Positions 6,075 to 13,499 of a stretch of DNA of 15,589 nucleotides are shown here, piece by piece. The position numbers and the translations under genes were made by a program. Position 1 is the first letter of the stretch. Every line of letters begins with the position of its first letter. The notes beneath the pieces are model-generated. The model searched no databases. It saw only the letters and a program-made list of their open reading frames with translations, and was not told the origin of the DNA. This DNA comes from a bacterium (lineage in GTDB: Bacteria > Ratteibacteria > UBA8468 > B48-G9 > JAFGKM01): assembly GCA_035371905.1 (NCBI GenBank), contig DAORXQ010000012.1:1-15589 (forward strand), given 5' to 3'.

Positions 6075-7172
6075 ATGGAAAAGGACTTTGATGTTATTGT
6101 TATAGGGGCTGGAGTTGTTGGACTTTCAATTTCTTATAAACTTTCTGAAAGATATTCAGTTGGTTTAATTGAGAAAAATAAAAAATATGGTCTTGAAACA
6201 AGTTCAAGAAATAGTGAAGTAATACACTCAGGAATTCATTATCCAGAAAATTCATTAAAAGCAAAATTGTGTGTTGAAGGGAATAATTTACTTTATGAGT
6301 TTTTAAGAGAAAATAATATATTACACAAAAAAACGGGAAAACTTACATTAGCAATAGAAAAGGATGAGATAGAAGAGATTGAGAGATTATATAGTCAGGG
6401 AATAAAAAATGGAGTTCCTGAATTAAAAATAATTGAGAAAAATGAAATTGAAAAATTTTGTCCTGAAATAGAAGGAATATGTGCTTTATATACTCCTACA
6501 ACAGGAATTTTAAATGTTCATTATCTTATGGACTGTCTATATGAGAAATTTATAAACAATGGCGGGATTGCTGGATTTGATGAAAGGGTTATCAATATTG
6601 AAAAGAAAAATTCTTTATATCTTGTTGAAACAGAAAAAGGTAGATATTATTCTGAAATTGTTATAAATTGTGCAGGGCTATATGCTGAAAATATCTCAAG
6701 AATGCTCGGATTCAATTATGATGTTTACTGGGCAAAAGGAGATTATTTTACAATTACAAGAAAATTTAATATCCCTTTGCTTGTTTATCCTGTTCCAGGT
6801 AAAGAAGGACTGGGAATTCATTTAACTCCGAGATTTGATGGAATTTTAAGAGCAGGTCCTGATGTTGAATATGTTGAAAAAATTTATCCACCATATCCGG
6901 ATGAAAAAGTAAATTCAGTATATAAGATTGACGATACAAAAAAAGAAATTTTTTTTGAGCAATTGAAAAAATATTTACCTTCTATAAAAATTGATGATTT
7001 AATTCCTGAAAGTTACGGTATAAGACCAAAATTGCAGAAAAAAGGAGATGAATTTAAAGATTTTGTTATAAAAGAAGAAATACCTGGATTTATAAATTTA
7101 ATTGGTATTGATTCACCAGGTTTGACCTGCTGTATTTCAATTGCTCAATATGTAAAAAATATTATTTTGTGA
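6075..7172 (+). CDS. lhgO: FAD-dependent oxidoreductase, L-2-hydroxyglutarate oxidase family
   Basis: The 365-residue protein belongs to the DAO fold. An N-terminal dinucleotide-binding motif (VIVIGAGVVGLSISYKLSER, glycines 11, 13, 16) is followed by the family hallmark SRNSEVIHSGIHYP (44-57), which is typical of LhgO/L2HGDH enzymes that oxidise L-2-hydroxyglutarate to 2-oxoglutarate and pass electrons to a membrane acceptor. It ends with a second FAD-contact region near GIDSPGLTCCISIAQ. The length is near the short end of the family. It begins 5 bases after the GH2 stop with no strong Shine-Dalgarno, so translation probably depends on coupling. Its stop is 1 base from that of the convergent TauE/SafE gene. 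An alternative is oxidation of another 2-hydroxyacid produced in sugar breakdown. Confidence 0.85.
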   Translation: MEKDFDVIVIGAGVVGLSISYKLSERYSVGLIEKNKKYGLETSSRNSEVIHSGIHYPENSLKAKLCVEGNNLLYEFLRENNILHKKTGKLTLAIEKDEIEEIERLYSQGIKNGVPELKIIEKNEIEKFCPEIEGICALYTPTTGILNVHYLMDCLYEKFINNGGIAGFDERVINIEKKNSLYLVETEKGRYYSEIVINCAGLYAENISRMLGFNYDVYWAKGDYFTITRKFNIPLLVYPVPGKEGLGIHLTPRFDGILRAGPDVEYVEKIYPPYPDEKVNSVYKIDDTKKEIFFEQLKKYLPSIKIDDLIPESYGIRPKLQKKGDEFKDFVIKEEIPGFINLIGIDSPGLTCCISIAQYVKNIIL

Positions 7173-7173
7173 G

Positions 7174-7941
7174 TTATTTTCTGAAAAGGACTGAAATACC
7201 CGATAAAATAAGAATTATTGAGAAAATCTTTCTCATTGTTTTTTTGGGAAGATTTATACCAATTTTTGCACCAAGAGGAGCACCTATAATAGAAGTCAAT
7301 GCAAGCAATAGTCCTATTTTAATGTTTACAAGATTTCTGACCATATAGGCGATACTTCCTGAAATTGCATTAAAAAGTATTGCGATGAGTGCAGTTCCTA
7401 TTGCATAATGAATTGGAATTTTTAAGAATAAATAAAGTAAAGGTATTATTAAAACTGCTCCTCCAACTCCACACAGGCCTGAGATTAAACCAGAAAAAAA
7501 ACCAATTAAAATTCCAGAAAGTTTGTTATATGAATTATTATCTGATATCTCGTTTTCCTTATTTTCAGGAGCAAAAAACATTCTTAAACCCAAAAATGTG
7601 ATAAGAAAAATAAAGATATATTTTACAGTTTCATCATCTAATCTGCTTGTTAAAAATGCACCAAATTGAGAACCTAAAATTCCAGAAGGGACAATCAAAA
7701 TAATAAGGTTTGTTTTAATTTTTCTATTTTTGAAATAAGTTATGATTGCAGATATTGAGGAAAAAATAATTACGAGTAAAGATGTTCCGATAGAAATTTT
7801 CATTCTGCTTTCAGTTGGAAAAGTAAAACCAAAGAAATGATATATTGCAGGAACCATTAAAGAACCTCCACCCATACCAAAAAGTCCACATATAAAACCT
7901 GCAAAAAATCCTGTTATAAGTCCGATTAAAATTAAAGACAT
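7174..7941 (-). CDS. TauE/SafE family membrane permease
   Basis: The 255-residue protein is very hydrophobic with about seven or eight membrane helices and shows the internal duplication of this family: GLFGMGGGSLMVP near residue 20 and GLCGVGGAVLIIPLL near residue 155, each following a hydrophobic segment. Family members export or import sulfite, organosulfonates or other small anions; the substrate here is not evident. The ATG lies 3 bases after the stop of the M48 protease gene with no Shine-Dalgarno, so it is the second gene of that operon and probably translated by coupling. The stop almost abuts the convergent FAD-oxidase gene, and no terminator separates them. Confidence 0.9.
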   Translation of the reverse strand: MSLILIGLITGFFAGFICGLFGMGGGSLMVPAIYHFFGFTFPTESRMKISIGTSLLVIIFSSISAIITYFKNRKIKTNLIILIVPSGILGSQFGAFLTSRLDDETVKYIFIFLITFLGLRMFFAPENKENEISDNNSYNKLSGILIGFFSGLISGLCGVGGAVLIIPLLYLFLKIPIHYAIGTALIAILFNAISGSIAYMVRNLVNIKIGLLLALTSIIGAPLGAKIGINLPKKTMRKIFSIILILSGISVLFRK

Positions 7942-7944
7942 TTT

Positions 7945-9015
7945 TTACTTGGTTTTTTTGTAGTCAGGGAAAAGAGGAATCCCTTTTTTCTGTTTTTCTT
8001 TAATTTCTTCAACTGTTTTTTCAATTAAAATATACCTTTCAGGAGAAGATGGATGAGTTGTAAGAAAAACATCTTTTGTTGACCCGGGATATTCAGCAGC
8101 CATCTTTCTCCAGAAATTAGGAGCATCAGAAACATCATATCCACTTATAGCAGCGATATAGGTTCCAAGATAATCTGCTTCTTTTTCAAATTCTTTTGAA
8201 TAAACAAGACCTGCAATATTTCCAAAAACACCCTGAGTATTAACACCTGTTGCAACAGTTATTGCAATGTCAACAATTGTTCCGAGAATTCTGTTGCCAG
8301 TTTTTTGAACAGAATGGTCTAAAACAGCATGAGCAATTTCATGTGATAAAACAAAAGCAAGTTCTGTATCTGATTGAATAAACCTTAATAATCCCGGAGT
8401 TGCATATATGGTCTGTCCGTCAGTAGAAGCATTTATGCTATCTCCAACCTGAGGGTCTGTATAAAGAACAAAAGAAAATGGACATATTTTTGTTGTAGGG
8501 ACATTAAAAGTTAAAATTTCTCCATTCCTATCAACAATAACTTCAACCTTTTCTTTACTTAAATCAATTCCCTCCATAATTTTTGAAATATTTTCTATGC
8601 TTTCTACTTTCTTTTTATTTATCTCAATTATTCTGTCGTTTATTTTCAATCCTGCATTATAAGCCCCGAAATGTGGATGTACATAAAGTATGGTTGGAGA
8701 ATCTTCAATCCGGTATTTTTTACTTATAATAGGTAAATCTTCTTTTTTATAATTTTTACTGCTATGAATAAGAATCCCAAGTGAAAGGATCGGTTTTTTT
8801 GTGTAGAAATTAACAGCACCTTTTAATAATGGAAAACCAGTTTTATATAATCTTATCTGTCTCTCAATAAGTGTATTGAGAGCAATTTCCCTTTGTTTTT
8901 CTCTTTCTGTTTCAATTTCTTCTTTTGGGAGTTCTGGTTGTTTTAAAACAGGAGTACATCCTCCTAAAATAAATAATAGAAAAATAACACTTAAAATTTT
9001 TTTCATTTTTTTCAT
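7945..9015 (-). CDS. M48 family metalloprotease lipoprotein with PDZ-like domain
   Basis: This 356-residue zinc protease probably acts in the periplasm, anchored by lipid. A lipoprotein signal peptide ends in the lipobox LGGC with C20. A PDZ-like region (about 105-175, including AYNAGLKINDRIIEINKKKV) precedes the M48 domain. Zinc ligands are H225 and H229 in HEIAH and probably E277 in the EFEKEADYLG motif; the conserved THPSSPERY follows at about 320. A short hydrophobic stretch at 243-272 lies between the motifs. Such proteins (BepA, LoiP and relatives) take part in outer membrane quality control. The start at 9015 has AAGGA 10 bases upstream; an in-frame ATG three codons later is also possible and keeps the lipobox. 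It is the first gene of an operon with the TauE/SafE permease. Confidence 0.92.
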   Translation of the reverse strand: MKKMKKILSVIFLLFILGGCTPVLKQPELPKEEIETEREKQREIALNTLIERQIRLYKTGFPLLKGAVNFYTKKPILSLGILIHSSKNYKKEDLPIISKKYRIEDSPTILYVHPHFGAYNAGLKINDRIIEINKKKVESIENISKIMEGIDLSKEKVEVIVDRNGEILTFNVPTTKICPFSFVLYTDPQVGDSINASTDGQTIYATPGLLRFIQSDTELAFVLSHEIAHAVLDHSVQKTGNRILGTIVDIAITVATGVNTQGVFGNIAGLVYSKEFEKEADYLGTYIAAISGYDVSDAPNFWRKMAAEYPGSTKDVFLTTHPSSPERYILIEKTVEEIKEKQKKGIPLFPDYKKTK

Positions 9016-9040
9016 CCCATTTTTGTCCTTCTAATTTAAA

Positions 9041-9069
9041 ATTATATTTAAAATTTATGTTAAAGTCAA
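9041..9069 (-). promoter_or_regulatory. Promoter for the M48 / TauE operon
   Basis: Read on the minus strand: TTGACT (9069-9064), a 17-base gap, then a perfect TATAAT (9046-9041). The start point should lie near 9034, leaving a leader of about 19 bases before ATG 9015. This is a near-perfect sigma-70 type site. Confidence 0.72.
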
Positions 9070-9094
9070 AAAAAGGATGATATAAATAAAAAAA

Positions 9095-10714
9095 CTAAAT
9101 TCTTTCAAGAACTAAAATCCAGTCCTGATAGATAGGGAGTTTTGCCCATGAGTTTTTAACAAGAGAAGGCAATTCCCAGTTTCCTTCTCTGTCAGGATTT
9201 ACAACTCCGCTATCTATTTTTTCACCATTTACAGGATTAAAAAGAAATGTTTTATATTTAACATTTTTCTCAATTTTCTTGATTTTAAAGTTATTGTAAA
9301 AAAAAGGAATATAAACAATACGGACTTCTTCGGGAATTCCAGCAATGTATGGATAGTAATTTTTTTCTCTGTTTTCACTACTCACATCAACTTCAATCCA
9401 GTCAGGTCTTGGTTGAAATTCCCACCATCTATATTTTTCAAGTAATTTTTTTGATAATCCAAGTTGTTTTGAACCAGGTAAACTCATTGCCTCATCCCAT
9501 GGAGTATTTCCCCAGTTCATACCATGTGGAGATGGACCATAAATTTCTTCTTTTCTATTTACCTGCCATATTCCATTTGCTCCATAAGTAAATCCACAAG
9601 CACCATTTAAAAAAGATGCCCAGAAACTCAATCTCTGTATCTGTTCTCTGCACTGACCTCCTATTCCTTCATAAGCAACTTCTCCAATCACAACAGGCAT
9701 TACAGGCTCTGCTTCATAAGATTGCTTCACTCTGTAAACTGTATTTTTGATTGAATCGTCTGAATGACCTGTCTGAAGCACGTCAAAATCAAGAATTTCT
9801 GAATATCCTTCAACCTCTCTTGTAAAACTGCCTGGATGAACTGTTACTGGATTTTTGTATGGGTCAATCTTTTTTATATATTTTATTACTTCTTTCCAAC
9901 CATTCCTTTGTAAATTTTTGTCCTCCTCAGAAGTTTCTGATAAATAAAATGGCATATCATATTCACCAGAAGCACACCATATAACAGGATAAGCAGAATA
10001 TCTTGCTATTAAATATCTCCAGTGCTTTTTCATTTTTTCAATTCCCATCCATTTTAAATAATATCCCCAGCATCCAACAATACACGATATAAGTCCTGAA
10101 TTAATTAGATGAAATAATCTTAAATCTGCCATATCAAAATAATAAGGATTGATTCTTTTGAAATTTTTGTCCCATGGATATCCTGCTTCATTTTCTCCTC
10201 TTCTATCAGGATAACTCATATCAGGATATAAACCAGCAACAATTTGAATTAAAGTAAAACCCTTTTTGATTCTATCATCTGTAAGTTCCTTAAATTCTTC
10301 AGGCCATTTCAACCTTTTACATAAACCCATCCACCATGTATCACCCAACCAGAAAAATGGTTTGCCATCTTTGTGACATAAATACCTTTTATTTTCAGAA
10401 ATTTTTAATCTTCCATGAACAAAAAGAGGATTTTTTCCTTTATATTTTTCAACTTTTATTTTTCCTTTCTGTCCGTGTAATCCTCTTTCTTTTTCATTGT
10501 TAGATATACTTTCCCATTCATAAATTCCATCTTCAGGAAAAGATACCCTTACACCAAATTCATTTTCTCCTTTCCAGAAAGCAGGAACTTTAAATTTTTC
10601 TCCTTTACTGGAGGTAAAAATAACATCAACTTCAACTTCATTAAAAATGTCCTTATATCTTTTATAACTTCTTAAAGAAAACTCAACAGGAACATTGACT
10701 TCTGTGTATAACAT
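9095..10714 (-). CDS. DUF5060/DUF4038 glycoside hydrolase (apiosidase-like, GH140-related)
   Basis: The 539-residue protein has an N-terminal beta-sandwich of the DUF5060 type (about 1-90, VPVEFSLRSYKRYKD), a TIM-barrel DUF4038 domain (about 100-430, with GKPFFWLGDTWW at about 117-128), and a C-terminal beta domain like the 'putative collagen-binding' module (about 455-539). Candidate catalytic acids are E251 (WCASGEYDMP) and E345 (VVIGEVAYEG); GH140 apiosidases of this fold act on apiose in rhamnogalacturonan II, but many DUF4038 proteins have no known substrate. No signal peptide is visible. ATG 10714 has AGGGG 5 bases upstream. It is the last gene of the minus-strand operon, 11 bases after the CBM9-like gene, and no terminator hairpin is seen before the M48 promoter. 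Confidence 0.85.
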   Translation of the reverse strand: MLYTEVNVPVEFSLRSYKRYKDIFNEVEVDVIFTSSKGEKFKVPAFWKGENEFGVRVSFPEDGIYEWESISNNEKERGLHGQKGKIKVEKYKGKNPLFVHGRLKISENKRYLCHKDGKPFFWLGDTWWMGLCKRLKWPEEFKELTDDRIKKGFTLIQIVAGLYPDMSYPDRRGENEAGYPWDKNFKRINPYYFDMADLRLFHLINSGLISCIVGCWGYYLKWMGIEKMKKHWRYLIARYSAYPVIWCASGEYDMPFYLSETSEEDKNLQRNGWKEVIKYIKKIDPYKNPVTVHPGSFTREVEGYSEILDFDVLQTGHSDDSIKNTVYRVKQSYEAEPVMPVVIGEVAYEGIGGQCREQIQRLSFWASFLNGACGFTYGANGIWQVNRKEEIYGPSPHGMNWGNTPWDEAMSLPGSKQLGLSKKLLEKYRWWEFQPRPDWIEVDVSSENREKNYYPYIAGIPEEVRIVYIPFFYNNFKIKKIEKNVKYKTFLFNPVNGEKIDSGVVNPDREGNWELPSLVKNSWAKLPIYQDWILVLERI

Positions 10715-10725
10715 TTTATCCCCTT

Positions 10726-11400
10726 TTATTTTTCAAATACAAGTTTACCATATTCTTCAATAAGATGAAAGTTAGGAACAGAAAGTTTAGGAAAAGAAGA
10801 TAGTTCCTTCCAGTGCAAATATCTTGAATAATTATATCTTGCTATCAAAATCCTCCATTCTGAACCATAACCAAAATTATCACCAAAAGATTTCAATTCT
10901 TCAGAAGGGATAGCCATTTCAAGTGTCCAGTACTCATCTATGTCATGCCAGTTATTTAATGTTCCTTTTATCTGTGTTCCTATAAGAATTCTGTCAAGGT
11001 CAATATTTGGTTTAAAGCACCCCTGTAATCCTGCTCTTCCTCTTCCAGGAAAAAAGAAAACAGTTTTTTTACAATTTGGAGTTCCATATATCTCCCAGTA
11101 CCATGTATTCTTTTCAGGTTTTAAAAATATTTCAACAAGGTCTCCTGTAAGATAATGATGTGTCTGATTTTTATTACTTTCCTGAACAATATCTGAATCA
11201 TAAAATTTAATTCCTACATATAAATACTCTTCATCCCATGCAAGTTGAACTTCTCCTTTTTCTACTGGTTGTTTTTTTTCATTACCCGGAAGTTCAAGTT
11301 CATAAATAGGTGCTTTTTTCCATACATCTTCTTGTAGTTTCCCATCAATAATTAAAGGTTTATCTGTATATTTAGCAATAATTTCAAAATCATTTTTCAT
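10726..11400 (-). CDS. CBM9-like carbohydrate-binding protein
   Basis: The 224-residue protein matches the DOMON/CBM9-like layout seen in sugar-binding modules: a start of the type KPLIIDGKLQEDVWKKAPIY (about 14-33), a middle AWDEEYLYVGIKFYDSDI segment (about 69-86), then LTGDLVEIFLKP and an EMAIPSEEL stretch near the end. Families with these motifs bind xylan, cellulose or glycan ends. There is no signal peptide or catalytic motif. A strong GGGAGG lies just before ATG 11400, within the last codons of the URO-D-family gene, whose stop ends 1 base away. It is followed by the DUF4038 enzyme. Acting as a stand-alone sugar-binding subunit of that enzyme is plausible but inferred. Confidence 0.83.
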   Translation of the reverse strand: MKNDFEIIAKYTDKPLIIDGKLQEDVWKKAPIYELELPGNEKKQPVEKGEVQLAWDEEYLYVGIKFYDSDIVQESNKNQTHHYLTGDLVEIFLKPEKNTWYWEIYGTPNCKKTVFFFPGRGRAGLQGCFKPNIDLDRILIGTQIKGTLNNWHDIDEYWTLEMAIPSEELKSFGDNFGYGSEWRILIARYNYSRYLHWKELSSFPKLSVPNFHLIEEYGKLVFEK

Positions 11401-11401
11401 C

Positions 11402-12514
11402 TTACCTCCCGATAAGTTTCAATTTCAATTCAATATAATACATAAAATTTTCGTAAGATATATCAGGACTTATTGCATGGTCTAAAGTTGGTATATATCC
11501 ACCCTGTTCAAGTAAAGGTGGGATTTTCTTATACAATTCTTTTTCAATTTCATTTTTCCCCTTTGCAATTTCCCTTTTATCAATTCCACCCATAAGAATA
11601 ATGTTTTTACCAAATTTTTTTCTCAATTTTAAAGGGTCCATTTCGCTTGCCTGTTCAAGTGGCCAGAAGAAGTTAATACCAGCATCCATCCATAAAGGAA
11701 TAAGTACTTCAAAATTTCCATCTGTATCAAGTGTAATTATTTCAATTCCTGCTTTTTTCAATCTTTCAATCACTCGTTTATAAGGTTTTAAGAAGAATTT
11801 TTTAAATATTTCAGGACCAAATAATGGACCTCCTTTACCTGCACAATCTTCAAAAAAATTAAAATAATCAAATTCAACTTCATTAAGTGCTTTTTCAACA
11901 AGTGAAAGTAAAAATTCAACATTAAATTCTATCATTTCTTCTACAAGTGCAGGATTATCATAAAACATATATGACAGATTTTCAGTTCCTACCCAGATTC
12001 TTAAGCGAGAGTAAATTCCCCATGATGCATTTCCTAAAAGACATAATGGATAGTCCCTTTTTTTCCATATTTTTACCCATTCATCCCACCATAAAGAATA
12101 TCTTACAGATGAAAAAGGATTGTATTTTTCTTTCATCTGATTAAAACTTTCCCTGTCTGTAACTGGAAATGATATATACTGGTCCATTGAAGGTCTTGTT
12201 CCTCTTACTGTTCCTTCTTTTAGTGATTTTGTTATATATCCCCATGGATTTCTCTGTATGATATATCTATCTGTTTCTTCAATTACTTCTGTTTGGTATG
12301 CTGGAACAGGTCCTGTATTTATATGAGCAAATCCTCTTCTATCAATTTTAAAGAATGGTTCTCCTTCAAACCAGTTATTGTATATTTTATCTTCAGGCAT
12401 TCCTTCTTTTATCCATCTTTCAAATGTCTGACCCCATAATCCATATTCATAATTTGGAATCCAGTTACTTACATCTCCTTTCATAATTTTGCAGAAATGT
12501 TCTCTGTGTGTCAT
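11402..12514 (-). CDS. URO-D superfamily protein (uroporphyrinogen decarboxylase / methyltransferase-like)
   Basis: The 370-residue TIM-barrel protein belongs to the family of HemE and the corrinoid methyltransferases MtaA/MtbA/CmuA. Segments seen in order: an N-terminal THREHFCKIMKGD, a FFEDCAGKGGPLFGPEIF segment (221-238), ITLDTDGN (260-267), LMGGIDKREIAKG (308-319) and a C-terminal PTLDHAISPDISYENF (342-357). It is not HemE, since no haem genes are nearby and the N-terminal HemE signature is missing. In methyltransferases the zinc site is HxCGN with a later Cys; here the equivalent reads D263-T-D265-G-N with H346 later, so zinc coordination would differ. It starts with a strong GGGAGG before ATG 12514 and is the first gene of an operon with the CBM9-like and DUF4038 genes. 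Confidence 0.85.
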   Translation of the reverse strand: MTHREHFCKIMKGDVSNWIPNYEYGLWGQTFERWIKEGMPEDKIYNNWFEGEPFFKIDRRGFAHINTGPVPAYQTEVIEETDRYIIQRNPWGYITKSLKEGTVRGTRPSMDQYISFPVTDRESFNQMKEKYNPFSSVRYSLWWDEWVKIWKKRDYPLCLLGNASWGIYSRLRIWVGTENLSYMFYDNPALVEEMIEFNVEFLLSLVEKALNEVEFDYFNFFEDCAGKGGPLFGPEIFKKFFLKPYKRVIERLKKAGIEIITLDTDGNFEVLIPLWMDAGINFFWPLEQASEMDPLKLRKKFGKNIILMGGIDKREIAKGKNEIEKELYKKIPPLLEQGGYIPTLDHAISPDISYENFMYYIELKLKLIGR

Positions 12515-12578
12515 AAAAACCTCCCTTTTAATCTTTTCTATTTTACAACTTTTTAGATTTACTTAAAAATTAAAAAAT

Positions 12579-12607
12579 TTGACAGAAGTGCTGAAATTGA
12601 TTTAAAT
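12579..12607 (+). promoter_or_regulatory. Promoter for the PhnP-like gene
   Basis: Consensus TTGACA (12579-12584), a 17-base gap, then TTAAAT (12602-12607). The start point near 12614 would leave about 18 bases before ATG 12632, including the weak AAAAAAGG ribosome binding site. The 117-bp gap 12515-12631 must also hold the divergent promoter of the URO-D operon, for which I see only weak candidates. Confidence 0.5.
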
Positions 12608-12631
12608 TTACCAGAAAAAAGGAAAATAAAT

Positions 12632-13465
12632 ATGGAAATACTTTTTCTTGGAACTGCGGCAGCCGAAGGTTGGCCTGGCATTTTCTGTGAATGTGAGTAC
12701 TGTGAAAAAGCAAGAAAATTAAAGGGTAAAAATATTCGTACAAGGTCTTCTATTTTAATTGACAGAAAATATAAAGTAGATTTACCACCTGATACTTACT
12801 GGCACACTGTAAAATATGGATTGAATTTATCAAAAATAGAACATCTTTTTATAACTCATTCACATGCAGACCATTTTGATTTTTCAGAACTTTATTTTTA
12901 TTTTGAACCCTTTGCTCATTTTAAAAATAAAGAAAGGTATCTGAATATATATGGAAATAAAAATGTTTTTGAAATTATATCAAATTTGATAAAAGAGAAG
13001 AAAAATGGGCAATTTATAATTCCTCATTTGTTGGAAGTTTTTAAAAAATATGAAGCAGGAGATATGGAATTCTATCCAGTACTTGCTGACCATGAGCCAA
13101 AAGAAACATCCCTTAATTTTATATTTAAATATAAAAACAGAACTATTCTTCATGGATATGATACTGGATGGTATCCAGATAATACATGGGAATTTATAAA
13201 AGATTTTAAGTTTGATATAGTTATTATGGATTGTACAAATGGTATTCTTGATTTTGAAAAATATCATCTCGGAATAAAGGGAGTTATAAAAGTTAAAGAG
13301 AAACTTTTGAAGTATGGATGTTTAAAAGAAAAATTTAGATTTGTAGCAACACATTTTTCTCATAACGGGAAATTACTTTACTCAGAACTTGAGAAAATAT
13401 TTAAAAAAGAAAAAATTGAAGTTGCTTATGATGGTAAGAAAATAAAATTACGAGATTTAATTTGA
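12632..13465 (+). CDS. PhnP-like MBL-fold metallohydrolase
   Basis: The 277-residue metallo-beta-lactamase-fold enzyme starts MEILFLGTAAAEGWP and has CxCxxC (C19, C21, C24) followed by KNIRTRSSILID. This matches the PhnP branch, where the cysteines bind a structural zinc. The metal motif THSHADH (H76, H78, D80, H81) is intact; VLADHEPKE near 150 and THFSHNG near the end supply further histidines, and GYDTGW the bridging aspartate. PhnP opens phosphoribosyl cyclic phosphate, but related proteins act on cyclic nucleotides or other phosphodiesters, and no phn genes are near. A start at 12632 has AAAAAAGG 9 bases upstream. It lies divergent from the glycosidase operon and ends just before pyrC, whose -35 element overlaps its TGA. 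Confidence 0.85.
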   Translation: MEILFLGTAAAEGWPGIFCECEYCEKARKLKGKNIRTRSSILIDRKYKVDLPPDTYWHTVKYGLNLSKIEHLFITHSHADHFDFSELYFYFEPFAHFKNKERYLNIYGNKNVFEIISNLIKEKKNGQFIIPHLLEVFKKYEAGDMEFYPVLADHEPKETSLNFIFKYKNRTILHGYDTGWYPDNTWEFIKDFKFDIVIMDCTNGILDFEKYHLGIKGVIKVKEKLLKYGCLKEKFRFVATHFSHNGKLLYSELEKIFKKEKIEVAYDGKKIKLRDLI

Positions 13466-13489
13466 CAAAAATTTGAAATAAAATATAAT
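13462..13489 (+). promoter_or_regulatory. Consensus promoter for pyrC
   Basis: TTGACA (13462-13467), a 16-base gap, TATAAT (13484-13489): both hexamers are perfect. The -35 element overlaps the stop codon of the preceding gene. Initiation about 7 bases past the -10 falls near 13496, some 4 bases before ATG 13500, so the transcript is expected to be nearly leaderless. Confidence 0.72.
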
Positions 13490-13499
13490 TTTGAAAAAT

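Noticed and set aside
13491..13499. TTG at 13491 as the start of pyrC
   Set aside because: It would lie upstream of the predicted transcription start from the consensus promoter at 13462-13489, and family proteins begin at the later Met.
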